In this document: piece after piece, positions 7,383-15,959 of the stretch | Position numbering within the stretch: position 1 is the stretch's first letter | How the letters are laid out: the number at the start of each line of letters is the position of its first letter | NCBI GenBank assembly: GCA_963714145.1 | Contig: OY970235.1 | Coordinates: forward strand, 5,952,001 to 6,016,000 | From: JBBWZH01 sp035544115 | GTDB lineage: Bacteria > Actinomycetota > Actinomycetes > Mycobacteriales > CADCTP01 | Direction of reading: 5' to 3' | Length of the DNA: 64,000 bases | The notes under the pieces: model-generated | Databases searched by the model: none | Seen by the model: only the letters and a program-made list of their open reading frames with translations | Told to the model about the DNA's origin: nothing | Made by a program: the position numbers and the translations under genes

Positions 7383-8966
7383 GTGAATGCGGAGCTGACC
7401 GACCCGACGACCGATCTCGTCCTGGTCGTCGACTACGGGGCGCAGTACGCGCAGCTGATCGCCCGCCGGGTGCGGGAGGCGCGGGTCTACAGCGAGATCG
7501 TCCCGCACGACCTGCCGGTAGCCGAGATGCTGGCCCGGCGGCCGAAGGCGATCATCCTGTCCGGCGGGCCCGCCTCGGTGTACGCGCCGGGTGCGCCGCA
7601 GGCCCCGGTCGAGCTGGTCACCGCCGGCGTGCCGGTGCTCGGCATCTGCTACGGCTTCCAGGCGATGGCGCTGGCGCTCGGCGGCGCCGTGGCCCGCACC
7701 GGGCTGTCCGAGTTCGGCCGCACCGGGCTGACCGTCGCCGAGCCCGGCGTGCTGCTGCGCGGGCTGCCGGCCCGGCTGCCGGTATGGATGTCGCACGGGG
7801 ACGCGGTCTCCGCCGCGCCGCCCGGTTTCACCGTGCTGGCCGGCACCGAGGGCAGCCCGGTGGCCGCGTTCGAGTCGGCCGAGCGCGGGCTGTACGGGGT
7901 GCAGTTCCACCCGGAGGTGCTGCACACCGAGCAGGGCCAGCGGGTGCTGGAGCGCTTCCTCTACGACGGGGCGCACTGCCGCCCGCTGTGGACCGAGGCG
8001 AACATCATCGACGAGCAGGTGGCCGCGATCCAGGCCCAGGTCGGCGGCAAGCGGGTGATCTGCGGGCTGTCCGGCGGGGTCGACTCGGCGGTCGCCGCCG
8101 CGCTCGTCCAGCGCGCCGTCGGCGACCAGCTGACCTGCGTGTTCGTCGATCACGGGCTGCTGCGGGCGGGCGAGGCCGAGCAGGTCGAGCGGGACTACGT
8201 GGCCGCCACCGGCGTCCGGCTGCATGTGGTGGACGCGGCCGACCGGTTCCTCGCGGCGCTGGCCGGCGTGACCGACCCGGAGCGGAAGCGGCAGATCATC
8301 GGGCACGAGTTCATCCGGGTCTTCGAGACGGCCGCCCGGTCGATCCTGGACGAAGCCGGGGCGCACGGGGAGACCGTGGAGTTCCTGGTGCAGGGCACGC
8401 TGTACCCGGACGTGGTCGAGTCCGGCGGCGGCACCGGCGCCGCGAACATCAAATCGCACCACAACGTCGGCGGGCTGCCGGACGACCTTCGCTTCGCGCT
8501 GGTGGAGCCGCTGCGGACGCTGTTCAAGGACGAGGTGCGCCGGGTCGGCGAGCAGCTCGGGCTGCCGCCGCAGATCGTCTGGCGGCAGCCGTTCCCCGGG
8601 CCCGGGCTGGCCATCCGGATCGTCGGCGCGGTCACCGCCGAGGGCCTCGCCGTGCTGCGCGCCGCCGACGCGATCGCCCGGGACGAGCTGACCGCCGCCG
8701 GCCTGGACCGGGACATCTGGCAGTGCCCGGTGGTGCTGCTGGCCGACGTCCGGTCGGTCGGCGTGCAGGGCGACGGCCGCACCTACGGCCACCCCATCGT
8801 GCTGCGCCCGGTCTCCAGCGAGGACGCGATGACCGCCGACTGGTCCCGCGTCCCGTACGAGGTGCTGGCCCGGATCTCGACCCGGATCACCAACGAGGTC
8901 CGCGCGGTGAACCGGGTCGTCCTCGACATCACCAGCAAGCCGCCGGGCACGATCGAGTGGGAATAG
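7383..8966 (+). CDS. guaA: GMP synthase (glutamine-hydrolysing)
   Basis: This 527-residue enzyme converts XMP to GMP with ATP and glutamine. The N-terminal class I amidotransferase has the nucleophile Cys89 (VLGICYGFQ) and the His176/Glu178 pair in GVQFHPEVLH. The ATP-pyrophosphatase domain carries the P-loop SGGVDS at 230-235. The C-terminal dimerisation domain ends KPPGTIEWE. All motifs are intact. I chose the GTG at 7383, which gives the normal N-terminus (DLVLVVDYGAQYAQLIARRV) and follows a -10-like hexamer. With guaB and guaB3 nearby, the window covers both steps from IMP to GMP. Confidence 0.97.
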   Translation: MNAELTDPTTDLVLVVDYGAQYAQLIARRVREARVYSEIVPHDLPVAEMLARRPKAIILSGGPASVYAPGAPQAPVELVTAGVPVLGICYGFQAMALALGGAVARTGLSEFGRTGLTVAEPGVLLRGLPARLPVWMSHGDAVSAAPPGFTVLAGTEGSPVAAFESAERGLYGVQFHPEVLHTEQGQRVLERFLYDGAHCRPLWTEANIIDEQVAAIQAQVGGKRVICGLSGGVDSAVAAALVQRAVGDQLTCVFVDHGLLRAGEAEQVERDYVAATGVRLHVVDAADRFLAALAGVTDPERKRQIIGHEFIRVFETAARSILDEAGAHGETVEFLVQGTLYPDVVESGGGTGAANIKSHHNVGGLPDDLRFALVEPLRTLFKDEVRRVGEQLGLPPQIVWRQPFPGPGLAIRIVGAVTAEGLAVLRAADAIARDELTAAGLDRDIWQCPVVLLADVRSVGVQGDGRTYGHPIVLRPVSSEDAMTADWSRVPYEVLARISTRITNEVRAVNRVVLDITSKPPGTIEWE

Positions 8967-9221
8967 CCGGGCCGAGCCGGCGGACGGGCCGCCGGGACGG
9001 GACGGCGGGACCGGGCGGGCGAGCCGGCGGGACGGGGCGGGCGAGCCGGCGGGACGGGGCGAGCGAGCCGGCGGGGCGAGCCGGAGGCGCCGACGGGACG
9101 GGACGGGCCAGGCCGGCGGGACGGGGCGAGCCGGCGGGGCGGGCCGGCGGGGTGAGCCGGAGGCGGGACGGCGGGACGGGGCGGGCTGGCGGGGTGAGCC
9201 GGAGGCGCCGGCGGGGTCTGG
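8967..9221. repeat. G+C-rich degenerate repeat tract between guaA and the SHOCT-protein gene
   Basis: About 255 bases consist of irregular copies of GCCGGCGGGACGGGGCGGGC and GGCGGGGTGAGCCGGAGGCG, almost free of A and T. It separates the 3' ends of two convergent genes. No reading frame in it looks real. It may act as a terminator or be replication-slippage product. Confidence 0.6.
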
Positions 9222-11480
9222 TCAGCCGGTGTAGGCGGCGCAGGTGGGGTCGGCCTCGAAGGCGGTCGTGAGTTCGGGCGGGATGCCGATGGCGGGGTGG
9301 GCCAGCGCCTCGGTCACCGTGTCGACCGACTTGGACGCGTTGGTGAGCAGGGAATTCAACGAGATCTCGAACAGCGACGCGGACGAGATGTCCAGCCGGC
9401 CGGCCCGGCTGGCCGAGTCGCGCAGCGCGGCGGCCTGCTCCCCCACCACCCGGATCAGCTCCCGCGTGTAGTCCTCGCCGCCGGTGACGTCCGGGATGCC
9501 GGCGCTGGTCAGGGTGCCCTGCAGGCTGTCGGTGCGGGTCGCCAGGCTGGTGTAGTAGGCGACCACCGCGGTGCGCTTCGCCGGCAGGTTGGTCAGCGGC
9601 GCGATCTTGGCCTGCAACGCCGTGCTCTGGCCGGTCACGTTCTGCTGCCAGTCCCGGACGCCGGTGCACACCGACTGGGCGTAGGCCGCCGGCGCTACTC
9701 CGGGGTCGCCGCGGAAGGTGAACCACCAGACCCCGGCCGCGGTCAGCGCCGCGGCCAGCACCAGCGACATGATCACGACGACCAGCCGCGGGCCCCGGCG
9801 GCGCGCCGGCCTGGCCTTCTCCGGCTTGTCAGCCGGCTTCGCCTTCCGCGTGCCGGTGACCGACCGGAAGTCCGCCGGCGGCTGCTGGTCGTCGGGCCGC
9901 TCCCCGCCCAGGTACCCCACCGGCGCGACGGACTGCTGCCCGGTGCGGTAGCCCGGCTGGACCGCGTCCTCCCAGCCCGGGCCGGTACCCGCCCCGGTCT
10001 CCCAGCCGGGCACGGTGGCCGAACTGACGTCCCAGCCGGGCGCGGTAGTCGAGCCGGTATCCCGGCCCAGGCCGGGGGCCGAGCCGACGTCCCAGCCGGG
10101 CGCGGCGGCCGCACCGGCCTCCCAGCCGGGCGCGGTAGCCGAGCTGGTTCCCCAGCCGGGGGCGGTGGCCGAGCCGACGTCCCAGCCGGGGGCGGTGTCG
10201 GGGCCGGCATCCCGGCTGGCGGCCACCTCGGTCGGTGGTGCTGGCTGGTTGCGGCCCTTGGCCCGGCGCGGGGTCTCCGGCGGCTGGTGCCGCCCCTTGC
10301 CGCGGCCGGTGGCGCCGGACTGCTCGGCCTGCCGGCGCCGCTCCGCCCGGGTGGCTGCCTCGGCCGGGGCCGGCGGGGCGGCTGGTGGCGGCTGGTGCCG
10401 GGCAGCGGGCAGGCCGTGCGGGTTCGACAGGTTCGGCGGGGCGGCCCGGGCCGCGGTGTCTGATCGCTCGGCTTGCCGGCGGCGGGCGGCCCGGGTGTCG
10501 GGTTCGTCCGGCTGGTCGCGCGGGGCGCTGCGGGGGGCCGGGATGCCGCGCGGGTCGGACGGGCGGAACGCCTGCGGGGACGGGCCGGGGCCGTAGCGCG
10601 GGATTGCCGGAGTACGACCGCTCGGCGGTCCGGCCGGATCGCGTTCCGAAAACGGCCCGGCCCGGGTCTGGCCGGTGGGCGGCCCGCCCGGGTCACGGCC
10701 GCCAGGCGGCACGGCCGGGGTACCGCCCGTGGGCCGACCATCCGGGCCACGGCCACCAGGCGGCATGGCCGGGGTACCGCCCGTCGGCCGACCACCCCGG
10801 TCACGGCCACCAGACGGCACCGCCGGGGTATCCCCCGTGGGCCGACCACCCGGGCCACGGCCGCCAGGCGGCACCGCCGGGGTACCGCCCGTCGGCCGAC
10901 CACCCGGATCACGGCCAGCAGGCGGCACCGCCGGGGTACCGCCTGTGGGCCGACCACCCGGGTCACGGCCAGCAGGCGGCACGGCCGGGGTGCCGCCGGT
11001 CGGTGGACCGCCCGGACCGCGGCGGGTGGGCGATCCGGGGGCGGTCCGGCCGGTGGGCGGGCCAGCCGGGTCGCGACCAGCAGGTGGGCCCGCCGGGGTG
11101 CGGCCCCTGAGCGGGCCACCGGGATCGCGCCCGGCCGGCGGCAGCGCCGGGGTACGGCCGGTCGGCGGGCCACCCGGACCACGGCCGCCGGGCGGCCCGG
11201 CCGGGGTGCGGCCAGTGGGTGGGCCACCCGGGTCGCTGCCGACCGGGGGCCGGCCGGCCGGGTCCCGGCCGGCCGGGGGTGCGCCGCGGGGCGGGGGTGG
11301 GACCGGGGTGCGGGCCGCCGGCGGGGCGGGGCGGCCGGGGGCGGCGGGGGGCTCGTCCATCAGTTCCGGGAGCGGGGTGCCCCAGAGGACGTGCCGGCGC
11401 AGGACGTCGTACTCCTCGTCGGTGATCTCGCCACGCTGGTACATCTGCTTGAGCAGGGTCAGGTCGTCCTGCGACGTCAT
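9222..11480 (-). CDS. SHOCT-domain membrane protein with long tandem repeats
   Basis: This 752-residue protein starts with a SHOCT-like helical module (LTLLKQMYQRGEITDEEYDVLRRHVLWG, about 7-34). A Pro/Gly/Arg-rich cytosolic region follows, with about twelve copies of an 18-residue unit (PTGGTPAVPPAGRDPGGR) at about 75-295. A spacer holds RAERRRQAE-type helices, then seven copies of a ten-residue unit (PGWDVGSATA) at 431-503. A single membrane helix (about 565-586) leads to an extracytoplasmic domain of about 165 residues with two cysteines. The topology suggests an envelope sensor or scaffold. The globular ends are normal coding sequence, so the repeats sit inside a real gene. Function unknown. 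Confidence 0.75.
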   Translation of the reverse strand: MTSQDDLTLLKQMYQRGEITDEEYDVLRRHVLWGTPLPELMDEPPAAPGRPAPPAARTPVPPPPRGAPPAGRDPAGRPPVGSDPGGPPTGRTPAGPPGGRGPGGPPTGRTPALPPAGRDPGGPLRGRTPAGPPAGRDPAGPPTGRTAPGSPTRRGPGGPPTGGTPAVPPAGRDPGGRPTGGTPAVPPAGRDPGGRPTGGTPAVPPGGRGPGGRPTGDTPAVPSGGRDRGGRPTGGTPAMPPGGRGPDGRPTGGTPAVPPGGRDPGGPPTGQTRAGPFSERDPAGPPSGRTPAIPRYGPGPSPQAFRPSDPRGIPAPRSAPRDQPDEPDTRAARRRQAERSDTAARAAPPNLSNPHGLPAARHQPPPAAPPAPAEAATRAERRRQAEQSGATGRGKGRHQPPETPRRAKGRNQPAPPTEVAASRDAGPDTAPGWDVGSATAPGWGTSSATAPGWEAGAAAAPGWDVGSAPGLGRDTGSTTAPGWDVSSATVPGWETGAGTGPGWEDAVQPGYRTGQQSVAPVGYLGGERPDDQQPPADFRSVTGTRKAKPADKPEKARPARRRGPRLVVVIMSLVLAAALTAAGVWWFTFRGDPGVAPAAYAQSVCTGVRDWQQNVTGQSTALQAKIAPLTNLPAKRTAVVAYYTSLATRTDSLQGTLTSAGIPDVTGGEDYTRELIRVVGEQAAALRDSASRAGRLDISSASLFEISLNSLLTNASKSVDTVTEALAHPAIGIPPELTTAFEADPTCAAYTG
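9972..10193. repeat. 30-bp coding repeats, about seven copies
   Basis: Each 30-base unit encodes ten residues of the form P-G-W-[DEG]-x-[GS]-[SA]-x-x-A. The Trp is kept in all but one copy, where the unit reads LGRDTGSTTA. Conservation of the aromatic residue despite drift elsewhere suggests selection on the protein rather than simple slippage. Confidence 0.75.
10598..11270. repeat. 54-bp coding repeats, about twelve copies
   Basis: Each 54-base unit encodes an 18-residue Pro/Gly/Arg motif. The central copies are near identical (GRDPGGRPTGGTPAVPP) and the flanking ones degenerate, the usual sign of expansion from the middle. The tract lies in the cytosolic part of the SHOCT-domain membrane protein. 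Copy number is likely to vary between strains. Confidence 0.8.
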
Positions 11481-11595
11481 CTGCCCTCCTCGACCCGCCC
11501 GGCCCCGTCCGGCTGCCCAGCACGCCCGGGAGAGCCAAGACTAAGGGCGGAGCCAAGACTAAGGGGCAGCCAGGACCGGGGCGCGGGACCGGGGG

Positions 11596-11835
11596 TCAGC
11601 CGGGGGCGAGCGGGTCGAACGGCGGGATCTCGTCGTCCGCCCGGTCGGCCGGGCGCGGCCGGCGGACGGCCAGGCTGGTCAGCAGCCCGACCGCGCCGAC
11701 CACGATCAGCAGCGCCGGTAGCGCCCAACTGCGAACCGGGTGGCCCGGCACCGCCGACAAACCCCAGATCGCGGCGGCACCGACGAAGAACAGGCCGAAG
11801 ATGAAGGAGAGCAGGTCCGGCTCGTGCCTACGCAC
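11596..11835 (-). CDS. Small two-helix membrane protein
   Basis: This 79-residue protein has two hydrophobic helices (LLSFIFGLFFVGAAAIWGL and ALPALLIVVGAVGLLTSLAV) and a charged tail DRADDEIPPFDPLAPG. It overlaps the 3' end of the PspC membrane-protein gene by eight bases, so the two are translated together. Its role is unknown; the coupling points to the same envelope-stress unit. Confidence 0.65.
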   Translation of the reverse strand: MRRHEPDLLSFIFGLFFVGAAAIWGLSAVPGHPVRSWALPALLIVVGAVGLLTSLAVRRPRPADRADDEIPPFDPLAPG

Positions 11836-13882
11836 GGGACACCTCCACGTCGCCGAGGTTGATGTTCAGGATCAGTTCGAGCCGGCCGCCGCCGACCCCG
11901 TCAGCCCCGTTGTCGGTGATCGCGCGGCTCACCCCCGCGCCGTCGTCCTGGAGGCCGAACAGGTTCAGGTCGCCGACGCCGGCGTGGGCCCGGACCGTCA
12001 CGTCCACGTTCGGCGGCAGCGTGATCCGCAGGTCGCCGAGCCCGACCCGGATGTCGCTGCGCACGTCGGCGTCGGCGAAGTCGACGCCGCTCAGGTCCAG
12101 GGTCATCGAGCCGCCACCCAGCTCGTACCGGTTGTGGACGTCGGCCAGGCTGGTCGGCGCGTAGACCCGGTCGCCGATGCCACCGTGGAACATCACCTCG
12201 GCGCCGCTGGACGCGATCAGCGCGACGGTCAGCGGCAGGCCGATCCAGACCAGCCAGCGGGCCCGGCCGAGCAGCGTGCCGAGCAGCAGCCCGGCACCGA
12301 TCACGACGAGTGCCAGCGCCAGGTAGTGCCGGACCCTGAAGTCGTTCGCACCGGCCGCGTCGAGCAGGCCGAGGATGCCGAGGGCGACGGCGGTGGCGCT
12401 CAGCGTCAGCCGGCCGAGCAGCGACGGCTCGCGGCGCTTCGGCGGCGGCGCGGGCGGTGCCACGTACGTGTACGGCGGCAGCGTGCCGGGGCCGCCGAGA
12501 TCCACGGTCAGCCCGAACTCGTGGCTGCCGCCGGGCGCCGGGACGCCGGTGGCCAGCGGGGTGGTCGGGTCGGCCGGGACGGTCGCCCCCGGTGCGGCAC
12601 CGGGCGGCACCGTGGACTGGCCGGTGCCGAACTGGGCCGTGCCGAACTGCGCGGTGCCGGACTGGCCGGTGCCGAACTGGGCCGTGCCGAACGCGGCAGT
12701 GCCGGACTGGCCGGTGCCGAACTGGGTGGTCGGCTGGAAGTCCGGCGCCGGGTACGGGGGCGGGTAGCCGGGCGGCGCGCCGCCGGCCCGGCGGGTGGAG
12801 CGGCGGCGGCCGGCCGTGTTGCGGAACAGCAGCACCCCGCCGACCACGAGCAGCGCCAGCAGCGCCACATCACCGCCGTCCCCGATGTCACCCCGGATCA
12901 GCAGGATCCCGAGCAGCGCCGCGGCGACCGCGAGCAGCACCCCCTCGACCGACCCGGCGGCGTTGCGGCCACCGCGGCCGAGCAGCGACTCGGCCGGCGA
13001 GCCGGACTCGTCCTGGTCCGGCAGCAACAGCCAGCCCACCAGGTAGGCGAGCAGCCCGGTCCAGCCGAAGATCGGCAGTGCCAGCACCGCGAACAGCACC
13101 CGGAACAGCACCGGGTCGACGCCGAGGTGCTCGCCCAACCCGCCGGCCACCCCGGCGATCATCCGGTTCCGCCGGCTGCGCACCAGCCGCGTCCGCCCCA
13201 GCCCGGCCGCGGCCGGTCCGGCCGCGGCCGGCCCGGTTGGCTGCGGTGGCGCGGCCGCCGCCGCGTACCCGCCGGCCGGCGCCGCACCGCTCCACTGGGC
13301 ACCGGTTCCGGTGCCGCCGGGCGCACCCGGCCACGACCCGCCCGGTGCCGGCGCCGCTGGGCCCGATCCGCCGAGCGGCGCCGTAGCGCCAGCGGCCGCC
13401 GGCTCCGCCCCGGCAACCCCGGGCGCACCGGCGACCGGCCCGCCAGCCGGCGCCGGACCGCCTGCGGCCCCCGGCTCCGCCAGCCCGACCGCTTCCCCCG
13501 GCCCGACCGGCCCGACCGGCTCTCCCGAACCGACCGGCGTCCCCGGCCCGACCGCTTCGCCCCGCCCGACCGACTCCCCCGAGCCGACCGGCGTCCCCGG
13601 CCCGACCAGCTCCCCCGGCCCGACCGGCTCCCCCGAGCCGACTGGCGCCCCCGAGCCGACCGGCTCCGCAGGGGCGACCGGCCTCCCCGAGCCGACTGGC
13701 GCCGCCGGGTCGACTGGCTCCTCGGAGGCGACGGCGGGCGGAGCGGTGGTGGGCTCGGTGGCCAGGACCTCGGTGCGGTCCGGGTCGGCCGCTGGTGGGG
13801 TGGACCCGGCGCCGGGGGCGCGAGGGGGCACCTCGCCGGCGCCGGGCGGTTGCGGGGTGTCGCGGTCGTCGTCGTGCGTCAT
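11828..13882 (-). CDS. PspC-domain multi-pass membrane protein
   Basis: This 684-residue protein carries a PspC domain at about 228-290 (RLVRSRRNRMIAGVAGGLGEH and the following hydrophobic helices). Before it is an N-terminal cytosolic region of Val-Gly-Ser-Gly-Glu-Pro repeats. Further membrane helices, a Gln/Phe/Gly-Thr repeat segment and a C-terminal beta-rich domain (GGGSMTLDLSGVDF, DIRVGLGDLRITLPPNVDV) resembling the cell-wall-active LiaF/DUF2154 type follow. The ATG at 13882 was preferred to one ten codons upstream because it gives a compact 128-base divergent promoter region. It is divergent from a PspC-fused histidine kinase, a common actinobacterial pairing for envelope stress. Confidence 0.85.
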   Translation of the reverse strand: MTHDDDRDTPQPPGAGEVPPRAPGAGSTPPAADPDRTEVLATEPTTAPPAVASEEPVDPAAPVGSGRPVAPAEPVGSGAPVGSGEPVGPGELVGPGTPVGSGESVGRGEAVGPGTPVGSGEPVGPVGPGEAVGLAEPGAAGGPAPAGGPVAGAPGVAGAEPAAAGATAPLGGSGPAAPAPGGSWPGAPGGTGTGAQWSGAAPAGGYAAAAAPPQPTGPAAAGPAAAGLGRTRLVRSRRNRMIAGVAGGLGEHLGVDPVLFRVLFAVLALPIFGWTGLLAYLVGWLLLPDQDESGSPAESLLGRGGRNAAGSVEGVLLAVAAALLGILLIRGDIGDGGDVALLALLVVGGVLLFRNTAGRRRSTRRAGGAPPGYPPPYPAPDFQPTTQFGTGQSGTAAFGTAQFGTGQSGTAQFGTAQFGTGQSTVPPGAAPGATVPADPTTPLATGVPAPGGSHEFGLTVDLGGPGTLPPYTYVAPPAPPPKRREPSLLGRLTLSATAVALGILGLLDAAGANDFRVRHYLALALVVIGAGLLLGTLLGRARWLVWIGLPLTVALIASSGAEVMFHGGIGDRVYAPTSLADVHNRYELGGGSMTLDLSGVDFADADVRSDIRVGLGDLRITLPPNVDVTVRAHAGVGDLNLFGLQDDGAGVSRAITDNGADGVGGGRLELILNINLGDVEVSRA
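12611..12735. repeat. Gly-Thr-Gln-Phe coding repeats
   Basis: The segment encodes tandem FGTGQSGTAQFGTA-type units, with a 45-base period containing nested 15-base words. It lies in the predicted cytosolic linker of the PspC membrane protein. Confidence 0.65.
13478..13696. repeat. 18-bp coding repeats (VGSGEP type)
   Basis: About a dozen imperfect 18-base units encode V-G-[SP]-G-[EA]-[PL] hexapeptides near the N-terminus of the PspC membrane protein. The copies have diverged but keep the six-residue period. Confidence 0.7.
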
Positions 13883-14010
13883 GCTTTCGATCCTGGGCCG
13901 CACCAGGGGCACGGGGTATAAGGGATGGCCCTGAGGGCACCCTGGTCTTTCGGCGCTCGCCGCGGGCAGAAACCGGGGACGTCCCGCGTGGTCGCCGGTG
14001 CGTACGGCGT

Positions 14011-15291
14011 GTGACGATCGACGCGGTGACCTGGGTAGCGACCGAGGTCAGGGCGTCCAACCGAGGAGGCGGACCAATTCCGGAGAGTGCGGCACCGCCG
14101 CGGCTGCACCGGTCCGTGGACGGCCGCGTCGTCGCCGGCGTGGCCCACGGGCTGGCCGAGCAGCTGCGGCTGAGCCCGCTCACCGTGCGGATCGGGTTCG
14201 CCGTGCTGTGCGTGTTCAACGGGTTCGGCGCGGCGTTCTACCTGGCGCTCTGGGCGGTGGTGCCGCTGGCGCCGGTGGCCGAGCGGCCGGCGGCGCGCGG
14301 CCGGCGGGTCGGCGACATCGGCCGGCTGGCCGCGCTGGCGCTGCTGGTGGTCGGCGTCGGGCTGTTGCTGTCCGGGCGGCAGCTGGTGCGCAACAACGTG
14401 CTGCTGGTGCCGCTGCTGGTCGGCGGCGCCGGGCTCGCGGTGATCTGGCGGCAGGCGGACGACACCCAGCGGTCCCGCTGGCTGCGGATGTCCAGCCGGA
14501 TCGGCGGGGTCGGCAGCGACCAGTCGAAGCGGGCGGCCGCGGTCCGGATCGGCGGCGGGATCGCGCTGGTACTCGTCGGGATCTCGCTGTTCCTGGTGCT
14601 GGCCGGGCAGCTCAGCGCGGCCCGCGACGCGCTGGTGCCGATGCTGGTGGTGCTGGTCGGGGTCGGGCTGATCACCGGGCCGTGGTGGTACCGGCTGGTG
14701 GCCGACCTGAGCGAGGAGCGGCGGGAGCGGATCCGGTCGCAGGAGCGGGCCGAACTCGCCGCGCACCTGCACGACTCGGTGCTGCAGACGTTGGCGCTGA
14801 TCCAGCGGCATGTGAACTCGCCGCGCGAGGTGGCCCGGCTGGCCCGCGGCCAGGAGCGGGAGCTGCGGGCCTGGCTGTACCGGCCGGAGGCGCGGCAGGA
14901 ATCCCGGTTCGCCGCGGCCATGGAGGGGGTCTCCGGCGAGGTCGAGGACGCCTACGCGGTGCAGGTGGAGACCGTGGTGGTCGGTGACGCCGAGCTGGAC
15001 GACCGGCTCGGGGCGATCGTGCAGGCCACCCGGGAGGCACTGGTGAACGCGGCCCGGCACGCCGGGGTGACCGAGGTCTCGCTGTACGCGGAGGTCGAGC
15101 CGAACCTGGTCACCGTGTTCGTCCGGGACCGCGGTGTCGGGTTCGACCGGGCCACCGTTCCGGACGACCGGCACGGGGTGGCCGGCTCGATCATCGGCAG
15201 GATGGAACGGCATGGTGGCACAGCGGCGATCCGGAGCACCCCCGGCGCCGGGACCGAAGTGGAGCTCACAATGACCCGGACCCAGCAATGA
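14011..15291 (+). CDS. PspC-fused sensor histidine kinase
   Basis: This kinase of about 426 residues has an N-terminal PspC domain (PRLHRSVDGRVVAGVAHGL), several membrane helices, an HisKA_3 dimerisation helix with phospho-acceptor His in AHLHDSVLQTL, and an HATPase domain (N-box EALVNAARHAG, G-box DRGVGFD). The start is uncertain. In-frame GTGs lie at 14011 and 14026, but neither has a clear ribosome site. A strong GAGGAGG (14063-14069) precedes an in-frame ATT at 14077, which would start the protein just before PspC. The gene overlaps its response regulator by an ATGA junction. It should sense envelope state together with the divergent PspC protein. Confidence 0.88.
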   Translation: MTIDAVTWVATEVRASNRGGGPIPESAAPPRLHRSVDGRVVAGVAHGLAEQLRLSPLTVRIGFAVLCVFNGFGAAFYLALWAVVPLAPVAERPAARGRRVGDIGRLAALALLVVGVGLLLSGRQLVRNNVLLVPLLVGGAGLAVIWRQADDTQRSRWLRMSSRIGGVGSDQSKRAAAVRIGGGIALVLVGISLFLVLAGQLSAARDALVPMLVVLVGVGLITGPWWYRLVADLSEERRERIRSQERAELAAHLHDSVLQTLALIQRHVNSPREVARLARGQERELRAWLYRPEARQESRFAAAMEGVSGEVEDAYAVQVETVVVGDAELDDRLGAIVQATREALVNAARHAGVTEVSLYAEVEPNLVTVFVRDRGVGFDRATVPDDRHGVAGSIIGRMERHGGTAAIRSTPGAGTEVELTMTRTQQ

Positions 15292-15958
15292 CCGCCCCGG
15301 TCGCGCCCCGGCCGCTGGTGCGGGTCTTCCTGGTGGACGACCACTCGATGTTCCGGTCCGGGGTACGGGCGGAGCTGGCCAGCGCGGTCGACACCGTCGA
15401 CATCGTCGGCGAGGCCGGCACGGTGGCCGAGGCGATCGAGGGCATCCGCCGGTCCACCCCGGACGTGGTGCTGCTGGACGTGCACATGCCCGACGGCGGT
15501 GGCCAGGCGGTGCTGGAACGGGTCCGGCCGGTGCAGCCGGAGGTCCGGTTCCTGGCGCTCTCGGTCAGCGACGCCGCCGAGGACGTGATCGGGGTGATCC
15601 GGGCGGGCGCCCGCGGCTACGTGACGAAGACGATCTCCGGCGCCGACCTGGCCGCCGCGGTGCGCCGGGTGGCCGACGGGGACGCGGTGTTCTCCCCCGG
15701 CTGGCCGGTTTCGTGCTGGACGCGTTCACCCAGCACCCGCAGACCCCGGTGAGCGACCCCGAGATGGACCTGCTCACCCAGCGGGAACGCGAGGTGCTGC
15801 GGCTGCTGGCCCGGGGCTACGCGTACAAGGAGATCGCGTCCCAGCTGTTCATCTCGGTCAAGACGGTGGAGACGCACGTCTCCTCGGTGCTGCGCAAGCT
15901 GCAGCTGTCCAACCGGTACGAACTCTCCCGCTGGGCCACCGACCGCCGCATCATCTGA
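15288..15958 (+). pseudogene. NarL-family response regulator interrupted by a one-base frameshift
   Basis: The first frame encodes a full receiver (FLVDDHSMF; VLLDVHMPDGG with the phospho-acceptor Asp; Lys in GYVTKTIS) and then runs into nonsense ending at 15752. The helix-turn-helix half (LTQREREVLRLLARGYAYKEI, SVKTVETHVSSVLRKLQLSNRYELSRW) continues in another frame to 15958. Adding one C to the run of five at 15694-15698 restores VFSPRLAGFVLDAF and joins both halves into 223 residues. Both halves are otherwise well conserved, so this is either a sequencing error in a homopolymer or a very recent mutation. It is coupled to the PspC kinase by an ATGA overlap. Confidence 0.85.
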
Positions 15959-15959
15959 C

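Noticed and set aside
10598..11270. A regularly repeated tract that might be a CRISPR array
   Set aside because: Repeats are contiguous 54-base coding units with no unique spacers and lie within a membrane-protein frame.
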